Below, piece after piece: positions 54,171-62,107 of a stretch of DNA of 64,000 nucleotides (its first letter is position 1; the number at the start of each line of letters is the position of its first letter). The translations under genes were made by a program, and so were the position numbers. The DNA is from Pseudanabaena sp. FACHB-2040. Its GTDB lineage: Bacteria; Cyanobacteriota; Cyanobacteriia; Phormidesmidales; Phormidesmidaceae. The stretch spans positions 124,001 through 188,000 of the forward strand of contig NZ_JACJQO010000005.1 of NCBI RefSeq assembly GCF_014696715.1, given 5' to 3'. Below the pieces are notes generated by a model. That model saw only the letters and a list, made by a program, of their open reading frames with translations, was not told the DNA's origin and ran no database searches.

Positions 54171-55538
54171 ATGACCTCTTTTCGACCTCAGACCGCGACC
54201 GTAGTTAGCCTTGGCTGCGCCATTCTAGCCTTAACTATGAGTCCCAGTGCCCAGGCTGGCACGCTGGTGTTAACGGGGGGCAATTGGGCTTTTCCCGGCA
54301 GTGGTGGTGCTTCGGAGGCGTATGGGGTTTCTATCTATGAGGAGATCGTCAACCTAGCCGGGGGGCTAGACACGGCCAAAATTGGCATTATTTCTACTGC
54401 TAGCAGCACGCCGGAGCGGTCAGCCGGATTTTACCTTGAAGACTTTGATGCACTCTATGGCAGCGCCGTTGATGTAGAGTACATTCCCATTACTCGCAAT
54501 GACTGTGCCAGCTATAAGAACGACAGCGGCTCGGCGGTAGTAGGGCAGATTCGCGATCGCAACGCCTTTATCTTCACAGGTGGCGATCAGTCTTTCATCA
54601 CCGACTGCTTCTTTAACGAAGACCCAATTGCCGCTACCCGCACCGACACTGCTCTGATCGAGGCGCTGCGGGGACAGTTTGATGCAGGCGCAGTGATCGC
54701 AGGCACCAGTGCGGGCACGGCAGTGCAGCCCAGCGCCCCGATGATTACCAATGGCGAAAGCTACGAGGGTTTGCGCGATGGATCTTTAAGCTTCATCGGC
54801 AGCCCTCCTTTTGACAACACGCTTTACTACAATCCCCTAGGTGGCTTAGGCTTTTTTGACTATGGCCTGCTCGACAGCCACTTTAGTGAGCGGGGCAGGC
54901 AGGGCCGCATCATTCGCCTAGCCTCTGATTTGGGGGTTGATGTCGCCTACGGGGTCGATGAAAACACCTCGCTGATTGTCAAAAACCCTGGCACCGAAGA
55001 CGTGATTTTTGAGGTGCTGGGCGAAGGCGGCGTGTTTATCTCCGATATATCAGGGGCGCTTGTCGGGGAGAAAGACGGCTTTTGGACTATCTCTGGGGTA
55101 ACGGCCACCTACCTAACCGAGGGCGATCAGTTTAACCCCCTCACCAAAACAGCCTCTTTTATCGGCAAAACGTCACTGACGGGGCAGGAGGCGCTGGGTG
55201 AGGTACCCGACGAGGAAAATATCTTTAGCTACTACGACTTTGACCTACGCGATTGGACCAACCAGCGGGCGTTTACTGAGCAGGCGATCGATCTGGTCAA
55301 CAGCACTGCCTCTATCGCCTTTGGCACTAGTCTGGAGAATAACCCGACCTACGGCGTTACCCTAAGCAAGATTCCTGGCAGCGAGGGATTTGTCGGCTTC
55401 GACAGCCAAGGGGCACCCCGCTACTCGTTTAGAACAGTGCGGGTAGACATTGCGCCCGTCCCTGAACCTGGGCTGATGCTGGGCCTACTTGGGGTTGGGG
55501 TCTGGGGGATTGGCGGCTTTTCGAAGCGGAGGGTTTAG
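54171..55538 (+). CDS. Secreted cyanophycinase-like peptidase with PEP-CTERM signal
   Basis: From ATG 54171 (455 residues) a signal peptide ends at about S-A-Q-A-G. The S51-type fold shows L-V-L-T-G-G-N-W-A, I-F-T-G-G-D-Q-S-F-I, the nucleophile serine S180 in A-G-T-S-A-G-T-A, and L-L-D-S-H-F-S-E-R-G-R-Q-G-R, which includes the usual cyanophycinase D-x-H-F-x-x-R-x-R segment. The C terminus is PEP-CTERM (V-P-E-P-G-L, helix, K-R-R). Cyanophycinase cuts cyanophycin to beta-Asp-Arg dipeptides; this form would act outside the cytoplasm, perhaps on scavenged cyanophycin or other peptides. Confidence 0.87.
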   Translation: MTSFRPQTATVVSLGCAILALTMSPSAQAGTLVLTGGNWAFPGSGGASEAYGVSIYEEIVNLAGGLDTAKIGIISTASSTPERSAGFYLEDFDALYGSAVDVEYIPITRNDCASYKNDSGSAVVGQIRDRNAFIFTGGDQSFITDCFFNEDPIAATRTDTALIEALRGQFDAGAVIAGTSAGTAVQPSAPMITNGESYEGLRDGSLSFIGSPPFDNTLYYNPLGGLGFFDYGLLDSHFSERGRQGRIIRLASDLGVDVAYGVDENTSLIVKNPGTEDVIFEVLGEGGVFISDISGALVGEKDGFWTISGVTATYLTEGDQFNPLTKTASFIGKTSLTGQEALGEVPDEENIFSYYDFDLRDWTNQRAFTEQAIDLVNSTASIAFGTSLENNPTYGVTLSKIPGSEGFVGFDSQGAPRYSFRTVRVDIAPVPEPGLMLGLLGVGVWGIGGFSKRRV

Positions 55539-55585
55539 CAGGGTTAACTCTTCTGTTGAGGCCCAAAGTACGTTGGGGGGTAAGG

Positions 55586-56605
55586 TCAGGCAATGATGAT
55601 TAAATCCTGCTCGACGCGTGCGATCGCACCCCCTGGAAACGGATCGCTCTGACTGCGTTGGGGTGCATCAATCAAATACACCAGCTTTTCTACCTGCTCA
55701 AAGGTCACCTGCACCGACAGCACCTCCCGCAGCACTCGCCGCAGCACTCGCCGCTTCAGCGCCAGCGGAATTGTCTTGAGCGGCGCTCTGCGAATTTGCC
55801 AAGGGCCATCTGAACTGGGGTACAGCATAGCCTGCCGATATAGTGCCTCGGCCAGCTGATCTAAAAACTCAACTTCTGCGGCCAAGATTTCGGCAGTTTG
55901 AGCCAGACTGCGCTCCACATTGGGGTTGAAGTTTTCCCGCAGGTAGGGCATCACGTCTAGGCGCAGGCGATTGCGAGCGTAGGCCCGATCCTGATTGGTA
56001 CTGTCGTCCCAAATTGGAATATTAAAGCTCTGGCAAAACGCTGCGGTTTCGGCCCGCGTTACCTCTAGCAGCGGCCGCACCAGCGAGATTTCAGGATACT
56101 CTGGGCTGAGCGATCGCAGCCAAGTCATTGCCTGCATTCCATCTGCCCCGCTGCCCCGAATTAGGTTGTAGAGCAGCGTTTCGGCCCGATCTGTAGCCGT
56201 GTGCCCTGTCACCACGTGCGAGCAGTTCAGCTCCAGCGCCAACGACTCAAACACCCCATAGCGCCAGTGCCGCGCCGCTGCCTCGCTGCCGGGCGCCGTC
56301 TCAGCCTGCACCACCCGGCAGAAAATGCCCCACTGCTGAGCCAAGTCCACCACAAAAGCCGCATTGTCTGCCGAGTCGGGTCGCCAGCGATGGTCGCAGT
56401 GAACTGCTTCAATCTGCCACCGCCACTTAGGCTGCAGATCTGCCATCAGCTTGAGCAGACAAAGCGAATCTTGCCCCCCCGACACGGCTACCAAGAGCCG
56501 CGCTCCAGTGGGAATGAGCGCCCCTGAAGACGAATGCAGCAGCGGTGTTTTATGCGCCTGCACAGTCTGGTGAATGCGGGCATGTAAGAGACTCCAGTCA
56601 GTCAT
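55586..56605 (-). CDS. tilS: tRNA(Ile)-lysidine synthase
   Basis: The 339-residue protein carries the PP-loop V-S-G-G-Q-D-S (residues 41-47), then A-V-H-C-D-H-R-W-R-P-D-S-A-D-N and V-T-G-H-T-A-T-D-R-A-E-T-L-L-Y-N, all TilS hallmarks. It converts cytidine 34 of tRNA-Ile(CAU) to lysidine with ATP and lysine so that AUA is read as isoleucine. The length matches the shorter bacterial forms. It is convergent with the cyanophycinase-like gene, 47 bases away. Confidence 0.94.
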   Translation of the reverse strand: MTDWSLLHARIHQTVQAHKTPLLHSSSGALIPTGARLLVAVSGGQDSLCLLKLMADLQPKWRWQIEAVHCDHRWRPDSADNAAFVVDLAQQWGIFCRVVQAETAPGSEAAARHWRYGVFESLALELNCSHVVTGHTATDRAETLLYNLIRGSGADGMQAMTWLRSLSPEYPEISLVRPLLEVTRAETAAFCQSFNIPIWDDSTNQDRAYARNRLRLDVMPYLRENFNPNVERSLAQTAEILAAEVEFLDQLAEALYRQAMLYPSSDGPWQIRRAPLKTIPLALKRRVLRRVLREVLSVQVTFEQVEKLVYLIDAPQRSQSDPFPGGAIARVEQDLIIIA

Positions 56606-56927
56606 GGCTGAGGGACGTGCTACAGCAGTTTTCAGATCAGTAAGTTACAGGCTTGGGGGGATGGGGGGATGAGGGGCCAATGCAGGCGAAAATGGCTGTA
56701 TAGACGAAATGCTAAGAGGGAATCCTAGTTCAGAAGAGGGTCGTCTTAGGAGCCGGGCCGTTTCTTCACGAATTCGAAGCTGATTTCTTTACGAATTCGA
56801 GAAGATTGCAGCTGTAGCTAGCAAAGAGGCTAATCTCACTCTTATAAATTAAAGTGTTTTTCCTGGGGGCCTGTGGGGTAGGTCTGCCCCCTGGAAGGCA
56901 CCCCCATTGTCATGCTAAGGAGTTACT
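56606..56927. other. Intergenic region with paired direct repeat near the FAD-SLH gene
   Basis: A 16-base motif, TTCTTCACGAATTCGA (56762-56777) and TTCTTTACGAATTCGA (56785-56800), is repeated with a 23-base period, each copy containing the palindrome CGAATTCG. It is about 130-165 bases before the downstream ATG and could be a two-site operator. A G-rich microrepeat lies at about 56655-56680. Confidence 0.6.
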
Positions 56928-59030
56928 ATGCCCGGCCCTGTCACCCAAAAGAACGGTGTCTTTGCAGATCACGTCTTTACCCGACCTGCTCAGGGTGCGA
57001 CGGTGACCTGTTCGCTGCTGGTGGTAGGTGGCTCGACGGCGGCGTATTCATCAACCCTAATGGCCCTACGGCTGAATCTAGATGTGTGCCTAGTGCAGCC
57101 GCTGATGGTGGTGGGTGGGCAGTTTACCGCCCAAGCCCTACCGGCTTCAGATGATGGCGACTTGCTTAAGGAAAAGGCTGGACTCTACAACGTAGACGGC
57201 GAACGGTTTGCGATCTCCAAGGCCCAGCGCGAGTTTCGAGAGCGGCAGCGGGAGATTCAGCCCGTCGCAGGCCGCAAAGACTTTAATCCTGGTGGCGGCT
57301 GGGTTAGCCCGTTTGCAACAACGCCGGTCGTGGCCTCCACGGCTATGAACGAAGCCCTTGCCCCCTACCTAACCAACGGGAAGCTGAAGTTAATTCCCTA
57401 CAGCGAACCGGTGGAGGTGCTGTTTGGACCTACAGCCAGCGGCCGTCGTCGGGTCAAAGGCGTGGTCTTTAAAAATAGCCAGACCGGTGCGACCTTTACC
57501 GTAAATGCTCAGGTCACCATTGAGGCGACGGATTTGGGCGATTTGCTGGAGGTGGGCGGCATTGAATCTAGGGTGGGGCAAGAAGCTCGCCATGAAACGG
57601 GGGAAGCCATTTTGCCGGAGGATGCCCGGCCCCAGTGCCAGCAGTCTATTACCTTCGATGTGCTGGTGGAGCACACGCTTCCTGGTAGAGGTGTACCCGT
57701 CAGCGCCCCTCCCGGCTATGGCAAAGACCCCTGGCTCAACGTTCATGAGTTTACCGGACGGTTCTACACCAAAGATGGCGGGGGCAACTGGCAAAAATGG
57801 GAGTTTCTTAGCGACTTTGGTATTTTTCGCTATCGGCGGGTGTTGCGATCGCAACCCTACGAAAAGAAAGTCTCCCCCGGTGATGTCTCTGTGATTAACT
57901 GGGGCACCTCCCAAGAACCCGATCGCTATTGCTGCGGCAACGACTACCGCCCCGGCTATCTGGTGGGCGTTAGCCGAGAGGAGCGGCAGATGCACATCAA
58001 GCGGGCTCGCGATCGGGCTCAAGCCTACATCCACTTCCTGCAGACCCACGGCGTTCCTGATCTGAAGCTGCGCGGCGACCTCACCTGGACTCAAGACGGT
58101 ATTGCCCTAGAACCCTACATTCGAGAAGCCCGCCGAGGCGTGGCCCTGACCACCATTCGCCACGAAGATGTAGCCGAGAGCTTTTTTCCCAAACAAGTCA
58201 GGGCCCGCTGCTTTGAAGACTCAGTAGGCATCGGCCAGTACCACTACATGGATTTGCACGGCAACGATCAAAGGGGCCACGTCAGCCCTCGCGGTAAAGA
58301 TGTGGTGGCCCTGCCCTTTTCCCTGCCGTTAGGGGCGCTGGTGCCAGCCAACACCGACGGTCTAGTGCTGTCGGCCAAGAGCTTGGGCACTACCCATATC
58401 ACCAACGCTGCCTACCGGATGCATCCGATGGAGTGGGCTATTGGTGAGGCCAGCGGCTGTCTGGCTGTGGTCGCAGCGTGGCTAGGCGTGCAGCCTCGCG
58501 ACCTTGCCACCCAGGAAGCCCACGTTCGCCGCATTCAAGGCTATTTGGCCCGCAATGGCGTACCCATCTTCTGGTTTGATGACGTGGCCCACGATGACAA
58601 AGATTTTGAGCCGATTCAGGTGCTAGGGGCGGCGGGCATCATCCGCAGTGAGAGTGTAGACGACCTGCATTTCAAACCCTCTGGAAACGTCAGTCGGGCT
58701 GTTGTTGCAACCGCTCTGGTCAAAGTTCTGAAGCTGGCTAAGAAGACTCCCGCTCAGCCCACCTTTATAGACGTGCAGCCCGGCAAGCACTGGGCCTATG
58801 AATCGATTGAAACGCTATACGCCCACGGCCTGGTTTCGGGAATAGGGGAGGGCCGCTTTGGCCCCGATCAGGCCATCACCCGCGAACAGCTTTCCTTTTT
58901 GGTGAAGAGAGCCCTGCCAGAGGTGTATGCAAAAGCCTTTGCCCGCACCCCGATTGATCGCCACCATCTGCAGCGGCGGGAGCTTTCGCGAGTGCTGTAC
59001 GAAGTGCTGAAGCAAAAGCTGGGGATTTAG
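56928..59030 (+). CDS. FAD-dependent oxidoreductase with C-terminal SLH domains
   Basis: The 700-residue protein starts at ATG 56928 (TAAGGAG upstream). The N-terminal Rossmann segment is S-L-L-V-V-G-G-S-T-A-A-Y (about 29-40), slightly off the G-x-G-x-x-G consensus. Family segments of the FAD_oxidored group follow: G-G-Q-F-T, G-G-G-W-V-S-P-F, T-I-E-A-T-D-L-G-D-L-L and Y-R-M-H-P-M-E-W-A-I-G-E-A-S-G. The last 150 residues hold one clear SLH unit (F-I-D-V-Q-P-G-K-H-W-A-Y-E-S-I) and one weaker one. No signal peptide is evident, odd for an SLH protein. Substrate is unknown. Confidence 0.85.
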   Translation: MPGPVTQKNGVFADHVFTRPAQGATVTCSLLVVGGSTAAYSSTLMALRLNLDVCLVQPLMVVGGQFTAQALPASDDGDLLKEKAGLYNVDGERFAISKAQREFRERQREIQPVAGRKDFNPGGGWVSPFATTPVVASTAMNEALAPYLTNGKLKLIPYSEPVEVLFGPTASGRRRVKGVVFKNSQTGATFTVNAQVTIEATDLGDLLEVGGIESRVGQEARHETGEAILPEDARPQCQQSITFDVLVEHTLPGRGVPVSAPPGYGKDPWLNVHEFTGRFYTKDGGGNWQKWEFLSDFGIFRYRRVLRSQPYEKKVSPGDVSVINWGTSQEPDRYCCGNDYRPGYLVGVSREERQMHIKRARDRAQAYIHFLQTHGVPDLKLRGDLTWTQDGIALEPYIREARRGVALTTIRHEDVAESFFPKQVRARCFEDSVGIGQYHYMDLHGNDQRGHVSPRGKDVVALPFSLPLGALVPANTDGLVLSAKSLGTTHITNAAYRMHPMEWAIGEASGCLAVVAAWLGVQPRDLATQEAHVRRIQGYLARNGVPIFWFDDVAHDDKDFEPIQVLGAAGIIRSESVDDLHFKPSGNVSRAVVATALVKVLKLAKKTPAQPTFIDVQPGKHWAYESIETLYAHGLVSGIGEGRFGPDQAITREQLSFLVKRALPEVYAKAFARTPIDRHHLQRRELSRVLYEVLKQKLGI

Positions 59031-59068
59031 CCCACCCTGTAGAGATGCATTAGCCCAGGCCCTAGCGT

Positions 59069-59100
59069 AGCCCTTCGCGCAGCATGCGCGAAGGGCTATT
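59069..59100 (+). terminator. Hairpin downstream of the FAD-SLH gene
   Basis: AGCCCTTCGCGC pairs with GCGCGAAGGGCT (12 bp) around AGCAT, followed by ATTT. It lies about 40 bases past the stop. Confidence 0.75.
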
Positions 59101-59135
59101 TGATCGTGCCCCCACATTCGAACAGATCAGGTCAG

Positions 59136-59219
59136 CTAATACCAACTCTCTAATAGCCGCTACTTATTCACCCATCTACTCTCCCACCCCCCATCTGTTT
59201 TTTCTGAAATTGGTATAAG
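59136..59219. mobile_element. MITE-like element, copy 2 (inverted relative to copy 1)
   Basis: This 84-bp element is bounded by CTAATACCAACTC and AATTGGTATAAG. Its reverse complement aligns along its length with 53843-53933, sharing the AGAGTAGATGRGTGRAT and TAGCGGCTATTAGAGA blocks. The following 227 bases up to the protease gene hold no other recognisable feature. Confidence 0.75.
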
Positions 59220-59446
59220 GCCCTTCTCAAGCAATCCTTAACCTACCCAGAACCCTTTTTATTTGATTGCCTAAAAGTGAAATCTTGGCTGCAAAAAAGG
59301 CCTATCTTCGCTGCCGAATTCGGTAATTTAAGCTACTAAAAGAAACGCTTCAACCGTCTGAAAAAGCCAGTGTTTGCTCGCGTTCGCAGCCCTAAAGTTG
59401 AGTCAAAACCCCACTCAATCACACAAGGCAAAAGCGAGCAACAGTT

Positions 59447-61477
59447 ATGTCCCCTAACTTAGTTCCCACCTCTTTTTCCGACGCTTCTCAGTTCGAAAAA
59501 CCAGAATTACTCAATTCCCTTACCTTCAGCGATACTGGCGCTGCTGATCCGCTGGGTTTTCAGCCTTCCCAAAATCTGGCCTTGAGTACGGAGTGGTCGA
59601 TGGAGAATGCGATCGCACTTGAAAGCCAAGCTACCGCCCTTGCCGCCACCGCTCAAATCCTTGAAAGCGATCCTGCAGCATTTGCCGTCAGTTCCCTGCC
59701 CTCCAGCACCCAACGTATCGCTGGAAAGGTCGCAACCATAGCGAACCCGGCACCCGATGTACTCACTGGCGTAGCCCAAGCTCAAGCCCTAGTGCTAGAC
59801 CTCAAACCCAGCGTGTCTGACGTGTCCGATGCTTTCTTTGATCAGCTCGATGAGTGCGATGACTTTAACCCCACCCGGTTTGGCGCTTATAAAGATGACT
59901 ATCTGCTGACCATGCCCGACAGCGGGTACCTGCAGCTTAACCTCGACTCCTGGGATTTTGACACTTACCTGCAGATCATCGACGCGGCCACCGGCACAGT
60001 TTTGATGGAAAACGACGACTTTGGCGGCACCAGCGACTCTCAAATCAGCTTTAACGTTCAGGCAGGCAGCCAATTCATTGTGCGAGCCACTAGCTACGAT
60101 GCCTTTGAAATCGGGGAGTACGACCTCACTGCCTACCTATTTACCGACAGCCCCGATCCCGGCCCCGATCCTGACCCCGGCCCCGATCCCAATCCGCCCA
60201 CCTTCGACTCTACCTACGGCTACGGCTTGGTCAACGCAGCTGCTGCCGTTGCCAAAGCCCTAGGCCTAGATAACTTTGAAGACATAGCCGACTTGGGCGG
60301 GCTGCAGTGGGGCAACGATTTGGTCAAAGCTCCTGAAGCTTGGGCTAAGGGCTACACAGGTCAAGGCATCACCGTTGCCGTGATTGACTCTGGTGTTGAT
60401 ATCTTTCATGAGGATCTGCGCGACAATATCTGGACCAACGCAGGCGAAATTGCCAACGACGGAATCGACAACGACGGTAACGGCTACACCGATGACTACT
60501 ACGGCTGGAACTTTGGCGCAGGTCAAAACAACAACAACGTCACCCCCGGTACCAATAACATCGGCCAAGACCACGGCACCCACGTAGCAGGCACCATTGC
60601 CGCCGCCAACAACGGAATCGGCATGACGGGTGTTGCCTACGACGCCAAAATCATGGCCATCCGCATGGGCGACGTGGAAAACGGCTCTTTTACTAATGCA
60701 GGCAGTTTGGCCCAAGCCATTCGCTACGCTGTTGACGGGGGAGCCCAGGTGATTAACATGAGCCTGAGCTGGTCCGACTCGCCCGAACTGGCCGACGCCC
60801 TGGCCTATGCCGCTTCTAAGAACGTCATTACCGTGAGCGCAGCAGGCAACAGCAGCGAACTGTCTCCCGGCAACCCAGCCCGCTACGCTACTCAATACGG
60901 CATTTCCGTTGGAGCCATTGACAGCATCCGCAACATTGCCTCTTTCTCCAATTTGGCTGGCTCCGATAGTACTCTGCAGCATGTCGTTGCTCCTGGAGTC
61001 GAGATCTACTCAACCATCACCGGCAACCAGTATGGCTTTAAGCAAGGAACCTCTATGGCCGCTCCCCACGTTGCCGGCGTAATCGCCCTAATGCTCAGTG
61101 CCAACCGCAACCTTACCCATGCCCAAGTCCGAGAAATCCTCACCGGCACAGCAATTGACCTGAGCGCACAAACTCCCTGGGGCTTACCCCAGACCGATTA
61201 CGCCCCTGCCCAAGCCATGCCCACAGAACCAATCACTACTTACTCACTGGTCCCGAACTCCCCCCTGTTCTCAAACTCCTCTGAGGCAGCAGCTGTCCCC
61301 GGCAGCGGCCAAGCTGTATTCCAGCCCTACCAGCTGAATCTAATGGCTCTAGAACAGTTCTCCTATATCACAGACCTGAGCGAGCCAGTATCCAACTCTG
61401 GTTTTTCCTTGGAGGACGACTTGCTGCCAGCTTTCCAGCAACCAGCCTGGGCCGCTAAGGAGTTTGCCCTAGCGTAA
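59447..61477 (+). CDS. Subtilisin-family (S8) serine protease with N-terminal PPC domain
   Basis: In this 676-residue protein, residues about 1-120 form a pro-like region without a classical signal peptide. A PPC-type beta domain follows (about 128-235, with D-F-D-T-Y-L-Q-I and E-N-D-D), then an acidic Pro/Asp/Gly linker. The S8 catalytic domain holds D314 (V-A-V-I-D-S-G-V-D), H376 (D-H-G-T-H-V-A-G) and S536 (G-T-S-M-A-A-P-H-V-A-G). The C-terminal 100 residues are unassigned. It is likely exported, perhaps by a type I route given the lack of an N-terminal signal. Substrate is unknown. Confidence 0.9.
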   Translation: MSPNLVPTSFSDASQFEKPELLNSLTFSDTGAADPLGFQPSQNLALSTEWSMENAIALESQATALAATAQILESDPAAFAVSSLPSSTQRIAGKVATIANPAPDVLTGVAQAQALVLDLKPSVSDVSDAFFDQLDECDDFNPTRFGAYKDDYLLTMPDSGYLQLNLDSWDFDTYLQIIDAATGTVLMENDDFGGTSDSQISFNVQAGSQFIVRATSYDAFEIGEYDLTAYLFTDSPDPGPDPDPGPDPNPPTFDSTYGYGLVNAAAAVAKALGLDNFEDIADLGGLQWGNDLVKAPEAWAKGYTGQGITVAVIDSGVDIFHEDLRDNIWTNAGEIANDGIDNDGNGYTDDYYGWNFGAGQNNNNVTPGTNNIGQDHGTHVAGTIAAANNGIGMTGVAYDAKIMAIRMGDVENGSFTNAGSLAQAIRYAVDGGAQVINMSLSWSDSPELADALAYAASKNVITVSAAGNSSELSPGNPARYATQYGISVGAIDSIRNIASFSNLAGSDSTLQHVVAPGVEIYSTITGNQYGFKQGTSMAAPHVAGVIALMLSANRNLTHAQVREILTGTAIDLSAQTPWGLPQTDYAPAQAMPTEPITTYSLVPNSPLFSNSSEAAAVPGSGQAVFQPYQLNLMALEQFSYITDLSEPVSNSGFSLEDDLLPAFQQPAWAAKEFALA

Positions 61478-61492
61478 GAGGCCGCAGGGAGT

Positions 61493-61639
61493 AGGGAGCA
61501 AGAGATCTGGGGGAATAAGAAGGATTGATACTCCGTCTCCCCCACCTTCCCCATCTCTCCACCTCTTTCCCTTGCTCCCTTGCCTCCCATCCCTCCTGCT
61601 TCCCCGTTCCCCATACCCCACCCACCCCCTCGTAAAGCT
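61493..61639. repeat. Purine/pyrimidine-asymmetric low-complexity tract
   Basis: GGGAGCAAGAGATCTGGGGG at the left is partly complementary to the C/T-rich right part (CTCCCCCACC..., TTGCTCCCTTGCC), so an imperfect long hairpin can form. It resembles 31850-32005 and probably also ends protease transcription. Confidence 0.6.
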
Positions 61640-62092
61640 ATGTTCCTACTCAGTAGTCTCATTACCCTTGCCACTATGGCCTTTTCACCGTTGCATGAAA
61701 GCACTGCTCCAGTTACCCAGGGCATTCAAGGTCAGGTTTTGCGCCTGAGCGGCAACCAGATGCCCTCTGTTGGGTCTGCTTCATTGGGTCAGGCTGAACC
61801 TGTTCAAACTGTTGTCTGGATTTTCGCAGGCCAGATTCCGGCGACTGGCAGCCCCTATTGGCCTGTTAGTGAGGCCCAGGATCATCCTGCCCTTGTGGTT
61901 CGCGTGAGCGGCGATGAGGCTGGTCGCTATGCTGCTGAGCTGGCAGCGGGAGAATATACCGTCTTTGCAGAATCGGGCGAAAATCTCTATCTCAATCGAT
62001 TTTCGGGCAGCGGTAACTTTGCCTCGGTGGTGGTGGAGCCAGGGCAGGCCGTTGAGCTGGATTTGCAAAACACTGAGGCCGCTTCTTTTTAA
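61640..62092 (+). CDS. Small exported protein, carboxypeptidase-regulatory-like fold
   Basis: From ATG 61640 it has 150 residues with a short signal-like start (M-F-L-L-S-S-L-I-T-L-A-T-M-A-F). The body begins G-I-Q-G-Q-V-L-R-L-S-G-N-Q-M-P and ends with L-A-A-G-E-Y-T-V-F-A-E and V-E-P-G-Q-A-V-E-L-D-L, the pattern of a transthyretin/CarboxypepD_reg-like beta sandwich. Frame starts further upstream lie in the low-complexity tract and give an unnatural proline-rich leader. Its role is unknown; it may associate with the cell surface. Confidence 0.7.
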   Translation: MFLLSSLITLATMAFSPLHESTAPVTQGIQGQVLRLSGNQMPSVGSASLGQAEPVQTVVWIFAGQIPATGSPYWPVSEAQDHPALVVRVSGDEAGRYAAELAAGEYTVFAESGENLYLNRFSGSGNFASVVVEPGQAVELDLQNTEAASF

Positions 62093-62107
62093 GTTAGAGA
62101 ATGGCGG

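Noticed and set aside
60266-60982. 238-residue open frame antisense to the subtilase
   Set aside because: It is a codon-bias shadow of the well-supported protease frame and has no family motif. The 234-residue antisense frame at 57390-58094 was rejected for the same reason.
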